Assembly (NCBI RefSeq): GCF_015704865.1
Contig: NZ_JADQTO010000014.1
Location: 1 to 64,000, forward strand
From: Actinoplanes aureus
Lineage (GTDB): Bacteria; Actinomycetota; Actinomycetes; Mycobacteriales; Micromonosporaceae
Length of the DNA: 64,000 nucleotides
Direction: 5' to 3'
Positions 10,037 to 18,342 of the stretch are shown in pieces. A program made the position numbers and the translations under genes. The notes beneath the pieces were generated by a model. The model ran no database searches, was not told the DNA's origin, and worked only from the letters and a program-made list of their open reading frames with translations. The number at the start of each line of letters is the position of its first letter. Within the stretch, counting starts at the first letter, position 1.

Positions 10037-10624
10037 CTACCGAAGTTCGATCACGCCTTCGGTGATCAGCCAGATGCCGAAGATAGCGAAGAGCGCGGCG
10101 GCGCCGTACTTGATGACCTTCTCCGGCAGGTGCCGGCCGAGGTAACGGCCGACCACGATGGCCAGCGCGTCGGCGGCCACCATGCCGATCGTCGAGCCGA
10201 TCCAGACGCCGAACCAGCCGTGCTGGGTGGCCAGGGTGATGGTGGCGAGCATGGTCTTGTCGCCGAGCTCGGCCAGGAAGAACGCGCCGCCCACGGCCAG
10301 GATGGCCGAGCCGGTGGAGCGTTCGGCCTTGCCCTTCTCCTCGTCGGTGAGGCTGTCGCCGCGTAGCGTCCAGGCACCGAAACCCAGGAAGGCGATGCCG
10401 GCGATCAGCGAGATCCAGCCGGTCGGAAGGGTCGCGCCGAGGCCGTAACCGATGCCGACCGAGACCAGGTGAACCACCGCGGTGGCCACGGTGATGCCGA
10501 TCAGCACCGGCATGGTCTTGAATCGAGTGGCGAAAGTCATCGCCATGAGCTGCGATTTGTCGCCCAGCTCGGCCACGAAGATGACCGCGAAGCTGATGGC
10601 CAGAGCGGCCAGGAAACCTTCCAC
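10037..10624 (-). CDS. GDT1/TMEM165 (UPF0016) family cation exporter, probably Mn2+
   Basis: A 195-residue membrane protein with the duplicated UPF0016 signature: VFVAELGDKSQLMA in the first half and FFLAELGDKTMLATI in the second (E-x-G-D-K-[TS]). These acidic motifs form the ion site. Family members export Mn2+ or exchange Ca2+/Mn2+ for protons. Six hydrophobic segments are visible. The start is GTG at 10624, with GGGAG six bases in front. Upstream lies a yybP-ykoY riboswitch, the sensor class for Mn2+, which supports a role in removing excess manganese. Translation appears blocked by a hairpin over the ribosome site until the aptamer acts. Confidence 0.93.
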   Translation of the reverse strand: MEGFLAALAISFAVIFVAELGDKSQLMAMTFATRFKTMPVLIGITVATAVVHLVSVGIGYGLGATLPTGWISLIAGIAFLGFGAWTLRGDSLTDEEKGKAERSTGSAILAVGGAFFLAELGDKTMLATITLATQHGWFGVWIGSTIGMVAADALAIVVGRYLGRHLPEKVIKYGAAALFAIFGIWLITEGVIELR

Positions 10625-10630
10625 AAACTT

Positions 10631-10653
10631 CTCCCGGTAAGCACGACCGGGAG
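10631..10653 (-). promoter_or_regulatory. Shine-Dalgarno-sequestering hairpin (riboswitch expression platform)
   Basis: On the minus strand CTCCCGGT and ACCGGGAG form a perfect 8-bp stem with a 7-base loop. The 3' arm contains the GGGAG ribosome-binding site of the GDT1-family gene, six bases before its GTG. This is the expected layout for a translational riboswitch. The stem geometry is read directly; its coupling to the aptamer is inference. Confidence 0.78.
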
Positions 10654-10693
10654 GGGGCGCAGGGCGACCTCGACCCGGCCGTAATGAATACAG

Positions 10694-10798
10694 CCTGGTC
10701 GAAGGTCTCGCTCGCCTTGGAAAAGGCCGCGCGGCCGGACCCCGGTAAACCGTGATCAGTATGTCGACCGCGACATTGAGAGCTACTCCCCTTCGCGG
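10694..10798 (-). promoter_or_regulatory. yybP-ykoY manganese riboswitch aptamer
   Basis: The minus-strand leader of the GDT1-type exporter has the conserved parts of the yybP-ykoY aptamer. The 5' element is GGGGAGUAGC (10782-10791) and the 3' element is GCGAGACCUUCGACC (10697-10711), separated by variable stems including a GGUCCGGCCGCGCGGCC arm. These are the two cross-helix loops that bind Mn2+. Known switches of this class sit in front of MntP and UPF0016/GDT1 exporters, exactly as here. The expression platform is most likely the SD hairpin 40 bases further on. Confidence 0.9.
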
Positions 10799-10832
10799 GG
10801 ACGAGCATAGCTCACCGCGAAGGGGAGCAGCT
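10781..10832 (-). terminator. Stem-loop after the tripeptidyl aminopeptidase gene, overlapping the Mn aptamer
   Basis: Six bases after the upstream gene's stop, minus-strand AGCTGCTCCCCTTCGCGG (10832-10815) can pair with CCGCGAAGGGGAGTAGCT (10798-10781). That is 18 base pairs with one G-U, across a 16-base loop. The 3' arm is also the 5' conserved strand of the yybP-ykoY aptamer. A TATGCT (10809-10804), which could be a -10 element, lies in the loop. So the structure may terminate or insulate read-through transcripts, while transcripts starting in the loop region fold the free aptamer. Confidence 0.65.
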
Positions 10833-10838
10833 CCCAGG

Positions 10839-12446
10839 TCAGCGACCGGTGATCAACCGCTGGAGGCGGAGCCGGTCGTTCGGCGTACCGGCCCGCTTGC
10901 CGGCCGGAGCCGGAACGGTGGTGGCGGCCGGCGTCGGCTGCGCGATCGGTTCGCACTGTTTGTCGGAGCGGTTGGCCTTCACCCGCTTCGGCAGCTTGCC
11001 GGAGCCCAGATAGTCGGCGATCGCGTCGTCGACGCAGGTGTTGCCGAAGAGCGAGCCGGCGTGGGTGGTGCCGCCCACTCCCTCGATCAGGGCGGAGCGC
11101 GGGAACCGGCGGCGTACCTCGAGGCTGCCGGAGTACGGCGTGGCCGCGTCCAGCGTCTCGCTGATCAGCAGGACCGGCGGCACCTTGGCGCCGCTCACCA
11201 CGACCGGCTTGCCGGCACGGCCCGCCCAGTGCCGGCACGGCGCGTTGTACCAGGCGTTGCCCCAGGTCTCGAACGGCGCCTTGCGGTGCACCCGCCAGTT
11301 GTCCCGGGTCCAGGTGCCCCAGCTGCGCGGCCACGGCGCGTCGGTGCACTGCACGCCGAGATAGATGGCGTAGCCGTTGTCCGAGCCGGCGGTCTGCGGG
11401 TGCTGCTCGTCGTAGAGCTTCTTGAGCGGCTGCGCGTCCTGCTTACCGACCCAGGCGGCGAACGCCTGCGCGGTCGCCTCCCAGCCGAAGATGTAGTAGC
11501 CCGGCTGCAGGAAGATGTCGGTCCACTCGGCCGGGCCGATCAGCCCGCCGGCCGGCTTGGCGGCCAGCAGGTCGAGCTGCTTGTAGTAGAGCTTCTCCAC
11601 GGCCCGGGCGGTCTTGCCCAGGTGGTAGACCGAGTCGTGCTTGGCCAGCCAGGCGAAGTAGACCTTGATGCTGCGGTCGAAGGCGACGTCCTGGTCGAGG
11701 TTCGAGCGATACCAGACCCGGGTGGGGTCCACCACGCCGTCCAGGACCATCCGGTGCACCCGGGTGGGGTAGCGGGTGGCGAAGACCTGGGCGAGGTACG
11801 TGCCGTACGAGAAGCCGTAGAAGCTGACCTTCTCGACTCCGAGCGCCTGCCGGATGCTGTCCACGTCCCGCACCGAGTCCTCGGTACGCAGGTGGTTCAG
11901 CAGGTCCTTGCCGGCCCGGGCGCAGGCGGCCGCGTACCCGCGGGTCCGGGCGTGCCAGGCCTTCTCGATCGAGGCGGAGGACGGCACGTACGCCGGCCGG
12001 TTGTACCCCTGGTAGTCGCTGTCGCAGGTGAGCTTCGGCTTGCTGGTGCCCACCCCGCGCGGGTCGAAGCCGATCCAGTCGTACGCCGCTCCGGCGTCCT
12101 TCGGCACGTGCGAACCGAGCGTCGCCATGCTCAGCCCGGGTCCGCCCGGACCGCCCGGGTTGACCAGGATGACGCCCTGGTAGTCGGCGGCGGGCACGGT
12201 GTGCTTGATCCGCGAGACGGCCAGCTGGATCTTGGTGCCGCTCGGCTTGCGGTAGTCCATCGGCACGCTCACGAAGCCGCACTCGGCGCTCCGAGCCTTC
12301 AGCGTCGCGTCGGTGCAGGGGCCCCAGGCGATTGCCGCCGGTCCGTGCTTACGCCCGCCACCCTGCGGCCCGGCCTGTGCCGCCGTGACCGCGACCCCCA
12401 CCGCGCAGAGTGCGACCGCGGTGGCAGTCGCCCAGAATCTTCTCAT
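10839..12446 (-). CDS. Secreted tripeptidyl aminopeptidase-type alpha/beta hydrolase (S33)
   Basis: A 535-residue exported serine peptidase of the Streptomyces Tap/SlpD type, which removes N-terminal tripeptides from extracellular proteins. A signal peptide (MRRFWATATAVALCAVGVAV, cleaved near AQA) is followed by an alpha/beta-hydrolase core. The oxyanion region is LVNPGGPGGPG, the nucleophile elbow is FYGFSYGTYL, the acid is Asp in SETLDAATP, and the base is His in GGTTHAGSL. Cysteines in CGF, CDSD, CRHW, CVDD and QCEP suggest disulfides in the secreted form. The C-terminal TAP-like domain carries the Asp and His. It ends in a proline/alanine-rich tail. Its transcript ends at the stem-loop that overlaps the Mn riboswitch. 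Confidence 0.9.
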   Translation of the reverse strand: MRRFWATATAVALCAVGVAVTAAQAGPQGGGRKHGPAAIAWGPCTDATLKARSAECGFVSVPMDYRKPSGTKIQLAVSRIKHTVPAADYQGVILVNPGGPGGPGLSMATLGSHVPKDAGAAYDWIGFDPRGVGTSKPKLTCDSDYQGYNRPAYVPSSASIEKAWHARTRGYAAACARAGKDLLNHLRTEDSVRDVDSIRQALGVEKVSFYGFSYGTYLAQVFATRYPTRVHRMVLDGVVDPTRVWYRSNLDQDVAFDRSIKVYFAWLAKHDSVYHLGKTARAVEKLYYKQLDLLAAKPAGGLIGPAEWTDIFLQPGYYIFGWEATAQAFAAWVGKQDAQPLKKLYDEQHPQTAGSDNGYAIYLGVQCTDAPWPRSWGTWTRDNWRVHRKAPFETWGNAWYNAPCRHWAGRAGKPVVVSGAKVPPVLLISETLDAATPYSGSLEVRRRFPRSALIEGVGGTTHAGSLFGNTCVDDAIADYLGSGKLPKRVKANRSDKQCEPIAQPTPAATTVPAPAGKRAGTPNDRLRLQRLITGR

Positions 12447-12466
12447 TTTCGCCCCTTGTATCCAGA

Positions 12467-12491
12467 TTCACCCCTTATGTTGTGGGGTGAA
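12467..12491. other. Perfect 8-bp inverted repeat in a divergent promoter region
   Basis: TTCACCCC (12467-12474) and GGGGTGAA (12484-12491) are separated by nine bases, in the 144-base region between the aminopeptidase gene and the divergent 170-residue protein gene. The site lies 21 bases before the aminopeptidase ATG. It could be a dyad operator or an mRNA hairpin; nothing further supports either. Confidence 0.4.
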
Positions 12492-12590
12492 CCGGACACA
12501 GGCACCCGTCCACGCCGGAAGCGCTCGCAATTTCCTCCACCCCGACGCGCGTGCCCGGAATGCCCACAGACGGGGGAATCGCCTGTCACC

Positions 12591-13103
12591 ATGCGAACCA
12601 TGGACGAGTTCTGGCTCCACCCACGGCTGGGGACGGCAACTCGGGACGGCCGGGCACCGCGGCACTACCTGGTGGCCCTCCAGCACGCCGTACAGACACT
12701 GGACGCCGACCCGCGCTGGCAGCAGTGGTGGCGCGGCTCAGGCTTCGCCGGCTGCGAACTCGGCATCGTCACCGAGGGGCAGTACGACCATCTGCGCCCC
12801 AGTGCCGACATCCGCCGTGTCGACGACCAGCTGCGCGCCAATTTCACCTGTGAGCTCCCGCCACCCGGCAGCGACCGGGAGGAGCTGGCGCGACGGGCGA
12901 CCACCGAGGTACGGACCATGTTCGAGGTGATCCGCGAGGCGATGGCGCTGCCCGACCTGCCGCCGACGCCGGAGCCGTCCACGCCGCCTGCCGACGCCGA
13001 CGACGACGTACCGGTGACCGCGAAGGGGCTGCCCTCCATCCCGCGCGAGCTGGAACAGCAGGGCTACCTGACGCTCACTCAGGTCCAGGACTTCTTCGGC
13101 TGA
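12591..13103 (+). CDS. Conserved hypothetical protein, about 170 residues
   Basis: I do not recognise the family. The predicted protein (MRTMDEFWLHPRLG...) is hydrophilic, with a Trp-rich stretch (DPRWQQWWRGSGFAG), an Asp/Pro-rich linker near 125-145, and a C-terminal FxxxQVQDFFG-like end. There is no signal peptide or membrane segment. The frame is open much further upstream, but GGGGGAA before ATG 12591 and base composition make this start likely; a second ATG is at 12600. Its last 29 bases overlap the convergent permease gene. Codon usage is as in its neighbours, so it is probably real. Confidence 0.65.
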   Translation: MRTMDEFWLHPRLGTATRDGRAPRHYLVALQHAVQTLDADPRWQQWWRGSGFAGCELGIVTEGQYDHLRPSADIRRVDDQLRANFTCELPPPGSDREELARRATTEVRTMFEVIREAMALPDLPPTPEPSTPPADADDDVPVTAKGLPSIPRELEQQGYLTLTQVQDFFG

Positions 13104-14658
13104 GCTCGACCCGCTCCGGCCGGTGGGCGCCCGGCGTCCGTTGCCGCGGGATCCGCGGCGGCTCGGGCTCCGCAGGCGGCTGCGGCGTGATCACCACGGC
13201 CGCGCCACCCAGCCCGATGCCGGCGTAGACCACCGGGTTCCGGGCGCGCAGCACGGCCGCGTGGCACAGGCCGAGCAGCAGGCAGCCGGCCAGCGCCCCG
13301 GGCACCGCCCGGACCAGCGCATATCCGGCGGGCAGATCGAGCAGGCCGGGCAGGTCGCGGAACGCCAGGTAGGCGATGCTGGTCAAGGACACAGTGGACA
13401 GAACGGGCGCAAGAAAGCGGGTCCAGGCGCCTTCGACCCCCGGGTTCCGGTTGAGGTGCAGCAGAGCGGCAAGCGACGTGAGCACGTACAACACCAGGAT
13501 GCTGAGCGCGCCACCGACGATCAGCCAGCGGGCGGTGCCCGGACCCGGATCGGCGCCGGCGGCCCAGGCGCCGGCCAGGGCCGCCCCCGCGACCAGCGAC
13601 TGGGTCAGGGAGGCGGTGCGCGGCGCGCCGGTCCGCCTGCCGGTGCGTCCCAGTACGCCGGGAAGTACCTGCTCACGGCCCATGGCGTAGAGGTAGCGGG
13701 CGATCGCGTGATGCAGCGCCAGCAGACCGGCCAGTACGCCGACGAAGAACACCGCCCGAGCCAGGGTCACCGCCCACGGGTCCGTCCGCTCGGCCGCCAG
13801 GGCGAAGACCAGCTCAGTGCCGTGGCCGCCGGCCCGCCCGGCGATCGATCCCGGCCCGGCGGCGACGATCATCGACCAGGAGAGCCCGCCGAGCAGCAGG
13901 ACGATCAGCACCACCGCGCCGAACCCGGCCAGGCCGGTGGAGCGGCGCGGGCGCAGGGCCTCCTCGGCGTACGTGCCCGTGGTCTCGAAACCGGCGAAGG
14001 CCAGCACGCCGACGGCGAGCAACAGCCCGAGCATCGGCCGGTCGACCGCGGCGGGGTCACCGATTGTGATCGACTCGGTGGTCACCCGTCCGGCGTACGG
14101 CTTCACGACGTTGACGGCGGTCAGCACGGCCAGCACGGCCGCTTCCGCGCCGGCCAGCAGAGCCAGAACGCCGGCCGCGATCTCCACCCGCATGGTGCCG
14201 CAGAGCACGACGAACGCCCAGCAAGCCGCGGCGACGGCCCACCACGGGACGGCCACGCCGGACCAGCTCCGCAACAGCGGCGCCGCGGCGACACCGGTGA
14301 TGACGTATAGACCGAACTGGATCGCTTGGTAGCCGGCCACGGCGAGCCAGGCGGCGGTCAGGCCGGCCGGGCGGCCGAGGCCGCGAGCGACATACGCGTA
14401 CGCCGCGCCGGCACTCGGGGCACGCCGGGTCATCGCCGCGTACCCGGTGCAGAAGAGGAGAAGGACCACCGCCACCGCGGCGAAGGCCAGCGGCAGAAGC
14501 GATCCCGCGCCGCCTGCCAGCGCGGACGGGAGAACCGTGACGGCGGTGACGATCGGGGCGGCCGCAGCCAGGCCCAGAACGGCGACGAAGGCCGCACCGA
14601 TGCGGCCGGGGGCGAGGGCGTTCGACGGATCATCCTCGGGCGTACCCACGGACTCCAT
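13075..14658 (-). CDS. APC-superfamily amino acid permease
   Basis: A 527-residue secondary transporter with about 12-13 hydrophobic segments between residues 20 and 490. The early APC signature is seen in VLGLAAAAPIVTAVTVLP and the SAGAAYAYVARGLG motif after TM2 (the conserved G-G/A-x-Y-x-Y region). FAGFETTGTYAEEA in TM6-7 carries the conserved F-x-G-F-E. APC permeases take up amino acids or polyamines by proton symport. The last 40 residues are a charged, proline-rich cytosolic tail. Its 3' end overlaps the convergent 170-residue protein gene. Substrate cannot be read from sequence. Confidence 0.87.
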   Translation of the reverse strand: MESVGTPEDDPSNALAPGRIGAAFVAVLGLAAAAPIVTAVTVLPSALAGGAGSLLPLAFAAVAVVLLLFCTGYAAMTRRAPSAGAAYAYVARGLGRPAGLTAAWLAVAGYQAIQFGLYVITGVAAAPLLRSWSGVAVPWWAVAAACWAFVVLCGTMRVEIAAGVLALLAGAEAAVLAVLTAVNVVKPYAGRVTTESITIGDPAAVDRPMLGLLLAVGVLAFAGFETTGTYAEEALRPRRSTGLAGFGAVVLIVLLLGGLSWSMIVAAGPGSIAGRAGGHGTELVFALAAERTDPWAVTLARAVFFVGVLAGLLALHHAIARYLYAMGREQVLPGVLGRTGRRTGAPRTASLTQSLVAGAALAGAWAAGADPGPGTARWLIVGGALSILVLYVLTSLAALLHLNRNPGVEGAWTRFLAPVLSTVSLTSIAYLAFRDLPGLLDLPAGYALVRAVPGALAGCLLLGLCHAAVLRARNPVVYAGIGLGGAAVVITPQPPAEPEPPRIPRQRTPGAHRPERVELSRRSPGPE

Positions 14659-14779
14659 TCAGTCGCACCGGACCCTCGATGACAACCTTACGTATTGAGC
14701 CAATGACCGTTCGTGACCAGATTGGCACGCGGCCGCGAGATTTCCTCAACTGGCCGCCGAGTTCGCCGACAGCAACCAT

Positions 14780-17032
14780 GTGCTCGCCTCTCAGCAACTG
14801 ACGGAGTTCCTGTCCGTCGTCGCCGACCGGCCCGACGAGGCCGCCGCGCAGCACGCCGCCGTCGAGTGCGCGGTCCGCGCGCTCGAGGCCGACCTCGCGG
14901 TGCTGATGGTCGACGGTGGCGTGGTCGCGGCCGTCGGGCTGCCCGTCGACCAGATTCCGGCCCACCCGCTCACCGAGATCGCCGCCGGCCGCCGAACCGT
15001 GCTCGAGGCCGGCGAGTCCAGGTACGCCGTCGCCGTCGCACCACTCGGCAGCCCGTCGACCGGTCTGCTCGCCCTGGGCCGTCGCGAGGGCACGTTCACC
15101 GTCGAAGAGGTGTGCCTGCTGCGCGGCATGGCCCGGGTGCTCGAACTGAGCCTCCAGGCACTCCACCTGGTGGAGGCCGAGCGCCGGCAGGCCGAGGAGA
15201 ACACCCGGCTGATCGACTCGCTACAGCGGCGGCAGCGCCTCTTCGACGAGCTGAGCACGGTGCAGCGGGCGATCGCCCGGCGGGAGCCGCTCCAGCGGAT
15301 CGTCGACATGATCACGAAATCCGCCGCCGAGCTGATGGACGTCGAGATGGCCGGGCTGACCCTGCTGGACGCCGACGACCAGAGCCGGACCAGCCTGATC
15401 GCCTCGCAGGGCATCCCGGAGGAGGGCGTGTCCCGGATGCAGCGGGTCCCGGTCGCCGCGCTCGGCGCCGCCGGCCTGGCGATCATGGGGAACGAGCTGG
15501 TCGCCGTCGACGACTACGCCAACTCGCCGATCGCCGTTCCCGAGGTGGTCCGCGCCCGGCTGAAGAGCGTCATGGCTCTCCCGGTGCACGAGAACGGCGT
15601 GGTGATCGGGGCGATGTTCGTCGGCTCGTACACCGACCTGCGGGAATGGGACAAGCCGTCCCAGGAGATCCTGCAAGCCTTCGCCGAGCACGTGAGCCTG
15701 GCCATCACCGACGCCCGGACGTTGCACGAGATGAACCAGGCGTTCCACGACACGCTGACCGGGCTTGCCAGCCGATCGCTGTTCGTGACCCGGATGGAGA
15801 CCGCGCTCGCCACCGCGCGTACCGGCGGGGCGGCCGCTCTGCTGATCGACCTCGACCGGTTCAAGGTGATCAACGACGCGCTCGGGCACCTCGCCGGCGA
15901 CCGGTTGCTGGTCGCGGTCGCCGACCGGCTGCGGGAGTGCCTGCGCACCGACGACACCGCCGCTCGGCTGGGCGGCGACGAGTTCGCGGTGTTGCTGCCG
16001 GAGCTGACCGGCGTGGAGGCGGCGATCCCGGTGGCCCGGCGGATCGTGACGGCCCTGCGGGAGCCGTTCGACCTGGACGGCCGGGAGACCTTCGTGACCT
16101 GCAGCGTCGGGATCGCGTACGGCGAGGCGGACGCCGTGGACGCCCAGGAACTGCTGGTCCGCGCCGACCTGGCGATGTTCGAGGCGAAGAAGCAGGGCAA
16201 GGACCAGCACGCCGTCTTCGAGCCGGTGATGCGCGAGTCCTTCCAGCGGCACCTGGAGATGGAGGCCGACCTGCGGCGCGCCGTGCTGCGGCACGAGTTC
16301 CAGCTGCGGTTCCAGCCGATCGTGCGGCTGCGCACCGGGGAGATCTCCGGACTGGAGGCGCTGGTCCGCTGGCAGCATCCGGAACGCGGGATGATCCCGC
16401 CGCTCGACTTCATCCCGCTCGCCGAGGAGACCGGCATGATCGTGCCGATCGGCGAGTGGGTGCTGCGCGAGGCGTGCCGGCAGGCGGCCTCGTGGAACGC
16501 CCAGCGCGGCGACGAGCAGCCGCTGTCGGTGAGCGTGAACCTCTCCGCCGTCCAGCTCGACCGTGCCGACCTGCCCGACGTGGTGCGTTCAGCGCTCACC
16601 GAGAGTGGTCTGCCGCCGCACTGCCTGGTCATCGAGCTGACCGAGTCGCTGATCGTCGATCATCGCCCGGAGACGCTGCGCCGGCTCCAGGCGATCAAGG
16701 CGCTCGGGGTACGCCTGGCGATCGACGACTTCGGCACCGGGTATTCCTCGCTGGCGTACCTGCGCCGTTTCCCGGTCGACATCATCAAGATTGACAAGTC
16801 GTTCGTGGACGACGTCGGTGACGTGCCGGCCGCGGCGGCTCTGACCCACGGCATCATCCAGCTCGGCCAGGCACTCCAGCTCTCCACCGTCGCGGAGGGC
16901 ATCGAGGACGCCGGACAACTCAGCGAGCTGGCGGACGGAAACTGCGAGCTGGGCCAGGGTTACTACTTCGCCGAGCCGCTGACCTCCGACGCCATGCACG
17001 CCCTGCTGTTCCCCGGAGACGTAGCTACCTGA
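14780..17032 (+). CDS. GAF-GAF-GGDEF-EAL cyclic di-GMP turnover protein
   Basis: A 750-residue signalling protein. Two GAF-type sensor regions (about 10-130 and 155-310) precede a GGDEF cyclase domain (about 320-475) with DLDRFKVINDALGHLAGDRLL and an intact active site RLGGDEFAVLL. An EAL phosphodiesterase domain follows (about 490-740) with GLEALVRWQHPERG, VNLSAVQL, ELTESLI, and DDFGTGYSSLAYLRRFPVD. All catalytic motifs look intact, so it may make and degrade c-di-GMP. There is no membrane segment, so sensing is cytosolic. The only start in frame after the last stop is GTG 14780; the readable sequence before it (FPQLAAEFADSNH) hints at a non-standard earlier start such as CTG 14750. Confidence 0.94.
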   Translation: MLASQQLTEFLSVVADRPDEAAAQHAAVECAVRALEADLAVLMVDGGVVAAVGLPVDQIPAHPLTEIAAGRRTVLEAGESRYAVAVAPLGSPSTGLLALGRREGTFTVEEVCLLRGMARVLELSLQALHLVEAERRQAEENTRLIDSLQRRQRLFDELSTVQRAIARREPLQRIVDMITKSAAELMDVEMAGLTLLDADDQSRTSLIASQGIPEEGVSRMQRVPVAALGAAGLAIMGNELVAVDDYANSPIAVPEVVRARLKSVMALPVHENGVVIGAMFVGSYTDLREWDKPSQEILQAFAEHVSLAITDARTLHEMNQAFHDTLTGLASRSLFVTRMETALATARTGGAAALLIDLDRFKVINDALGHLAGDRLLVAVADRLRECLRTDDTAARLGGDEFAVLLPELTGVEAAIPVARRIVTALREPFDLDGRETFVTCSVGIAYGEADAVDAQELLVRADLAMFEAKKQGKDQHAVFEPVMRESFQRHLEMEADLRRAVLRHEFQLRFQPIVRLRTGEISGLEALVRWQHPERGMIPPLDFIPLAEETGMIVPIGEWVLREACRQAASWNAQRGDEQPLSVSVNLSAVQLDRADLPDVVRSALTESGLPPHCLVIELTESLIVDHRPETLRRLQAIKALGVRLAIDDFGTGYSSLAYLRRFPVDIIKIDKSFVDDVGDVPAAAALTHGIIQLGQALQLSTVAEGIEDAGQLSELADGNCELGQGYYFAEPLTSDAMHALLFPGDVAT

Positions 17033-17079
17033 CAACTGGGGTTCCCCTCGGCTTCACCAAGACAGCCGACCGTGGGCCC

Positions 17080-18144
17080 ATGGATCTTCTGCTGACCGTC
17101 GTGGTGCCGGTCTACGCGGTCGAGCGCTACCTCCACCAGTGTCTGGACTCGATCCGGGCCGGACTGACCGAGGAGGAGAACGACCAGGTCGAGGTGATCG
17201 CCGTCGATGACGCGTCGCCCGACTCGTGCGGCGCTCTGCTGGACGACTACGCGGCACGGCACGGTGGTCCGCGTGTGCTCCACCTCGCCGCGAACGTGGG
17301 GCTGGGTCAGGCCCGGAACGCCGGCCTGGCCGAGACCCGGGGACGCTACGTCTGGTTCGTCGACAGTGACGACTGGCTGCCCGAGGGGTCGGTTCGTGCG
17401 GTACTCGAGCGGCTGCGCGCCACCGAGCCCGACGTGCTCGTCGTCGACCACCTGCGGGTCTACCAGGACGGCAGCAGCAGGCCGGACGACAGCTCGCCCC
17501 TGCTGCGCGGAGCGCCGACGCTGGACCGGCTGCTCGGCGTACAGCACACCGCCTGGAACCGGATCATGCGCCGGGAGTTCCTGGCCGGCCACGATCTGCG
17601 GTTCCCGCCCGGCTGGTACGAGGACGTCGCGTTCAGCAACCCGGTCCTGATCGCCGCCGACCGCATCGACGCGCTGAACCGGGTCTGCTACCACTATCGG
17701 ATCGGACGCACCGGCGCGATCACCGCGACCCCGAGCGCACGGCACTTCGAGGTCTTCGAGCAGTACGAACGTCTGCACGAGTCGCTGGACCGGCTTGGTG
17801 CGGGGCCTGTCGTGCGTACCCGGATCTTCTCTTTGATGATCAGCCACCTGCTGGTCGTGGCCGGCAACGAGGGCCGGGTCCACCCGAGCCGGCGGCGTGC
17901 GTTCTTCCGCAGAATCGCCGAGTTGTACCGGCAGCATCGGCCGGACGGCTACCTGCCGCCGAGCGGCCTTCCCGGCATGCGGCATCGCCTGGTCGCGCTC
18001 AACAGCTACACCGCGTACGCCGCCCTGCGAGCCGGCTACCGGCTCGCCGGGGCGGCGCGGCGGCGCTCACCGGAACCGGTCCCGGCGGCCTCCGCGCAGT
18101 CGGCCGCGACGCCGCAACCGGTGAGTGCGGCACATCCCGGCTGA
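17080..18144 (+). CDS. Family 2 glycosyltransferase
   Basis: A 354-residue GT-A fold transferase. The N-terminus has the GT2 pattern LLLTVVVPVYAVERYLHQCLDSI, then VEVIAVDDASPD, NVGLGQARNAGLAETRG and the metal-binding FVDSDDWL (D-x-D). A later GWYEDVAFSNP is typical of the acceptor side in WcaA/TagF-related enzymes that act on cell-surface glycans or teichoic acid-like polymers. It likely uses a nucleotide-sugar donor in the cytosol. The C-terminus is an Ala/Pro-rich tail. No other wall-polymer gene is adjacent, so the product remains open. ATG 17080 is 47 bases after the GGDEF-EAL stop. Confidence 0.88.
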   Translation: MDLLLTVVVPVYAVERYLHQCLDSIRAGLTEEENDQVEVIAVDDASPDSCGALLDDYAARHGGPRVLHLAANVGLGQARNAGLAETRGRYVWFVDSDDWLPEGSVRAVLERLRATEPDVLVVDHLRVYQDGSSRPDDSSPLLRGAPTLDRLLGVQHTAWNRIMRREFLAGHDLRFPPGWYEDVAFSNPVLIAADRIDALNRVCYHYRIGRTGAITATPSARHFEVFEQYERLHESLDRLGAGPVVRTRIFSLMISHLLVVAGNEGRVHPSRRRAFFRRIAELYRQHRPDGYLPPSGLPGMRHRLVALNSYTAYAALRAGYRLAGAARRRSPEPVPAASAQSAATPQPVSAAHPG

Positions 18145-18167
18145 GGCTGATTCCGCCCGATCGATCA

Positions 18168-18194
18168 CGAATCTCCGATCGGTGGTGAGATTCG
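18168..18194. terminator. Stem-loop downstream of the glycosyltransferase gene
   Basis: CGAATCTC (18168-18175) and GAGATTCG (18187-18194) form a perfect 8-bp stem with an 11-base loop, 24 bases after the glycosyltransferase stop. It is followed by no clear T-run, so termination is plausible but not certain. The rest of the 198-base gap to crcB shows no fluoride-riboswitch consensus. Confidence 0.45.
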
Positions 18195-18342
18195 ACCGAC
18201 CACCCCGGGCGCCCTTTCAAGATCTTCCCCTACAGTGGACGGTCAGAACGCTCCGGCGGCCTGGTCGTGAGCGCCCGGAACCGGTCGGGGGGACGCCGCC
18301 ACGTCTCTCCGGCCGCCGGACCTCGGTGGGCTAACGTCCCAG

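Noticed and set aside
10752-12590. Long plus-strand frame running into the 170-residue protein gene
   Set aside because: It is antisense to the aminopeptidase gene and the Mn riboswitch. The coding character and a ribosome site begin only at 12591.
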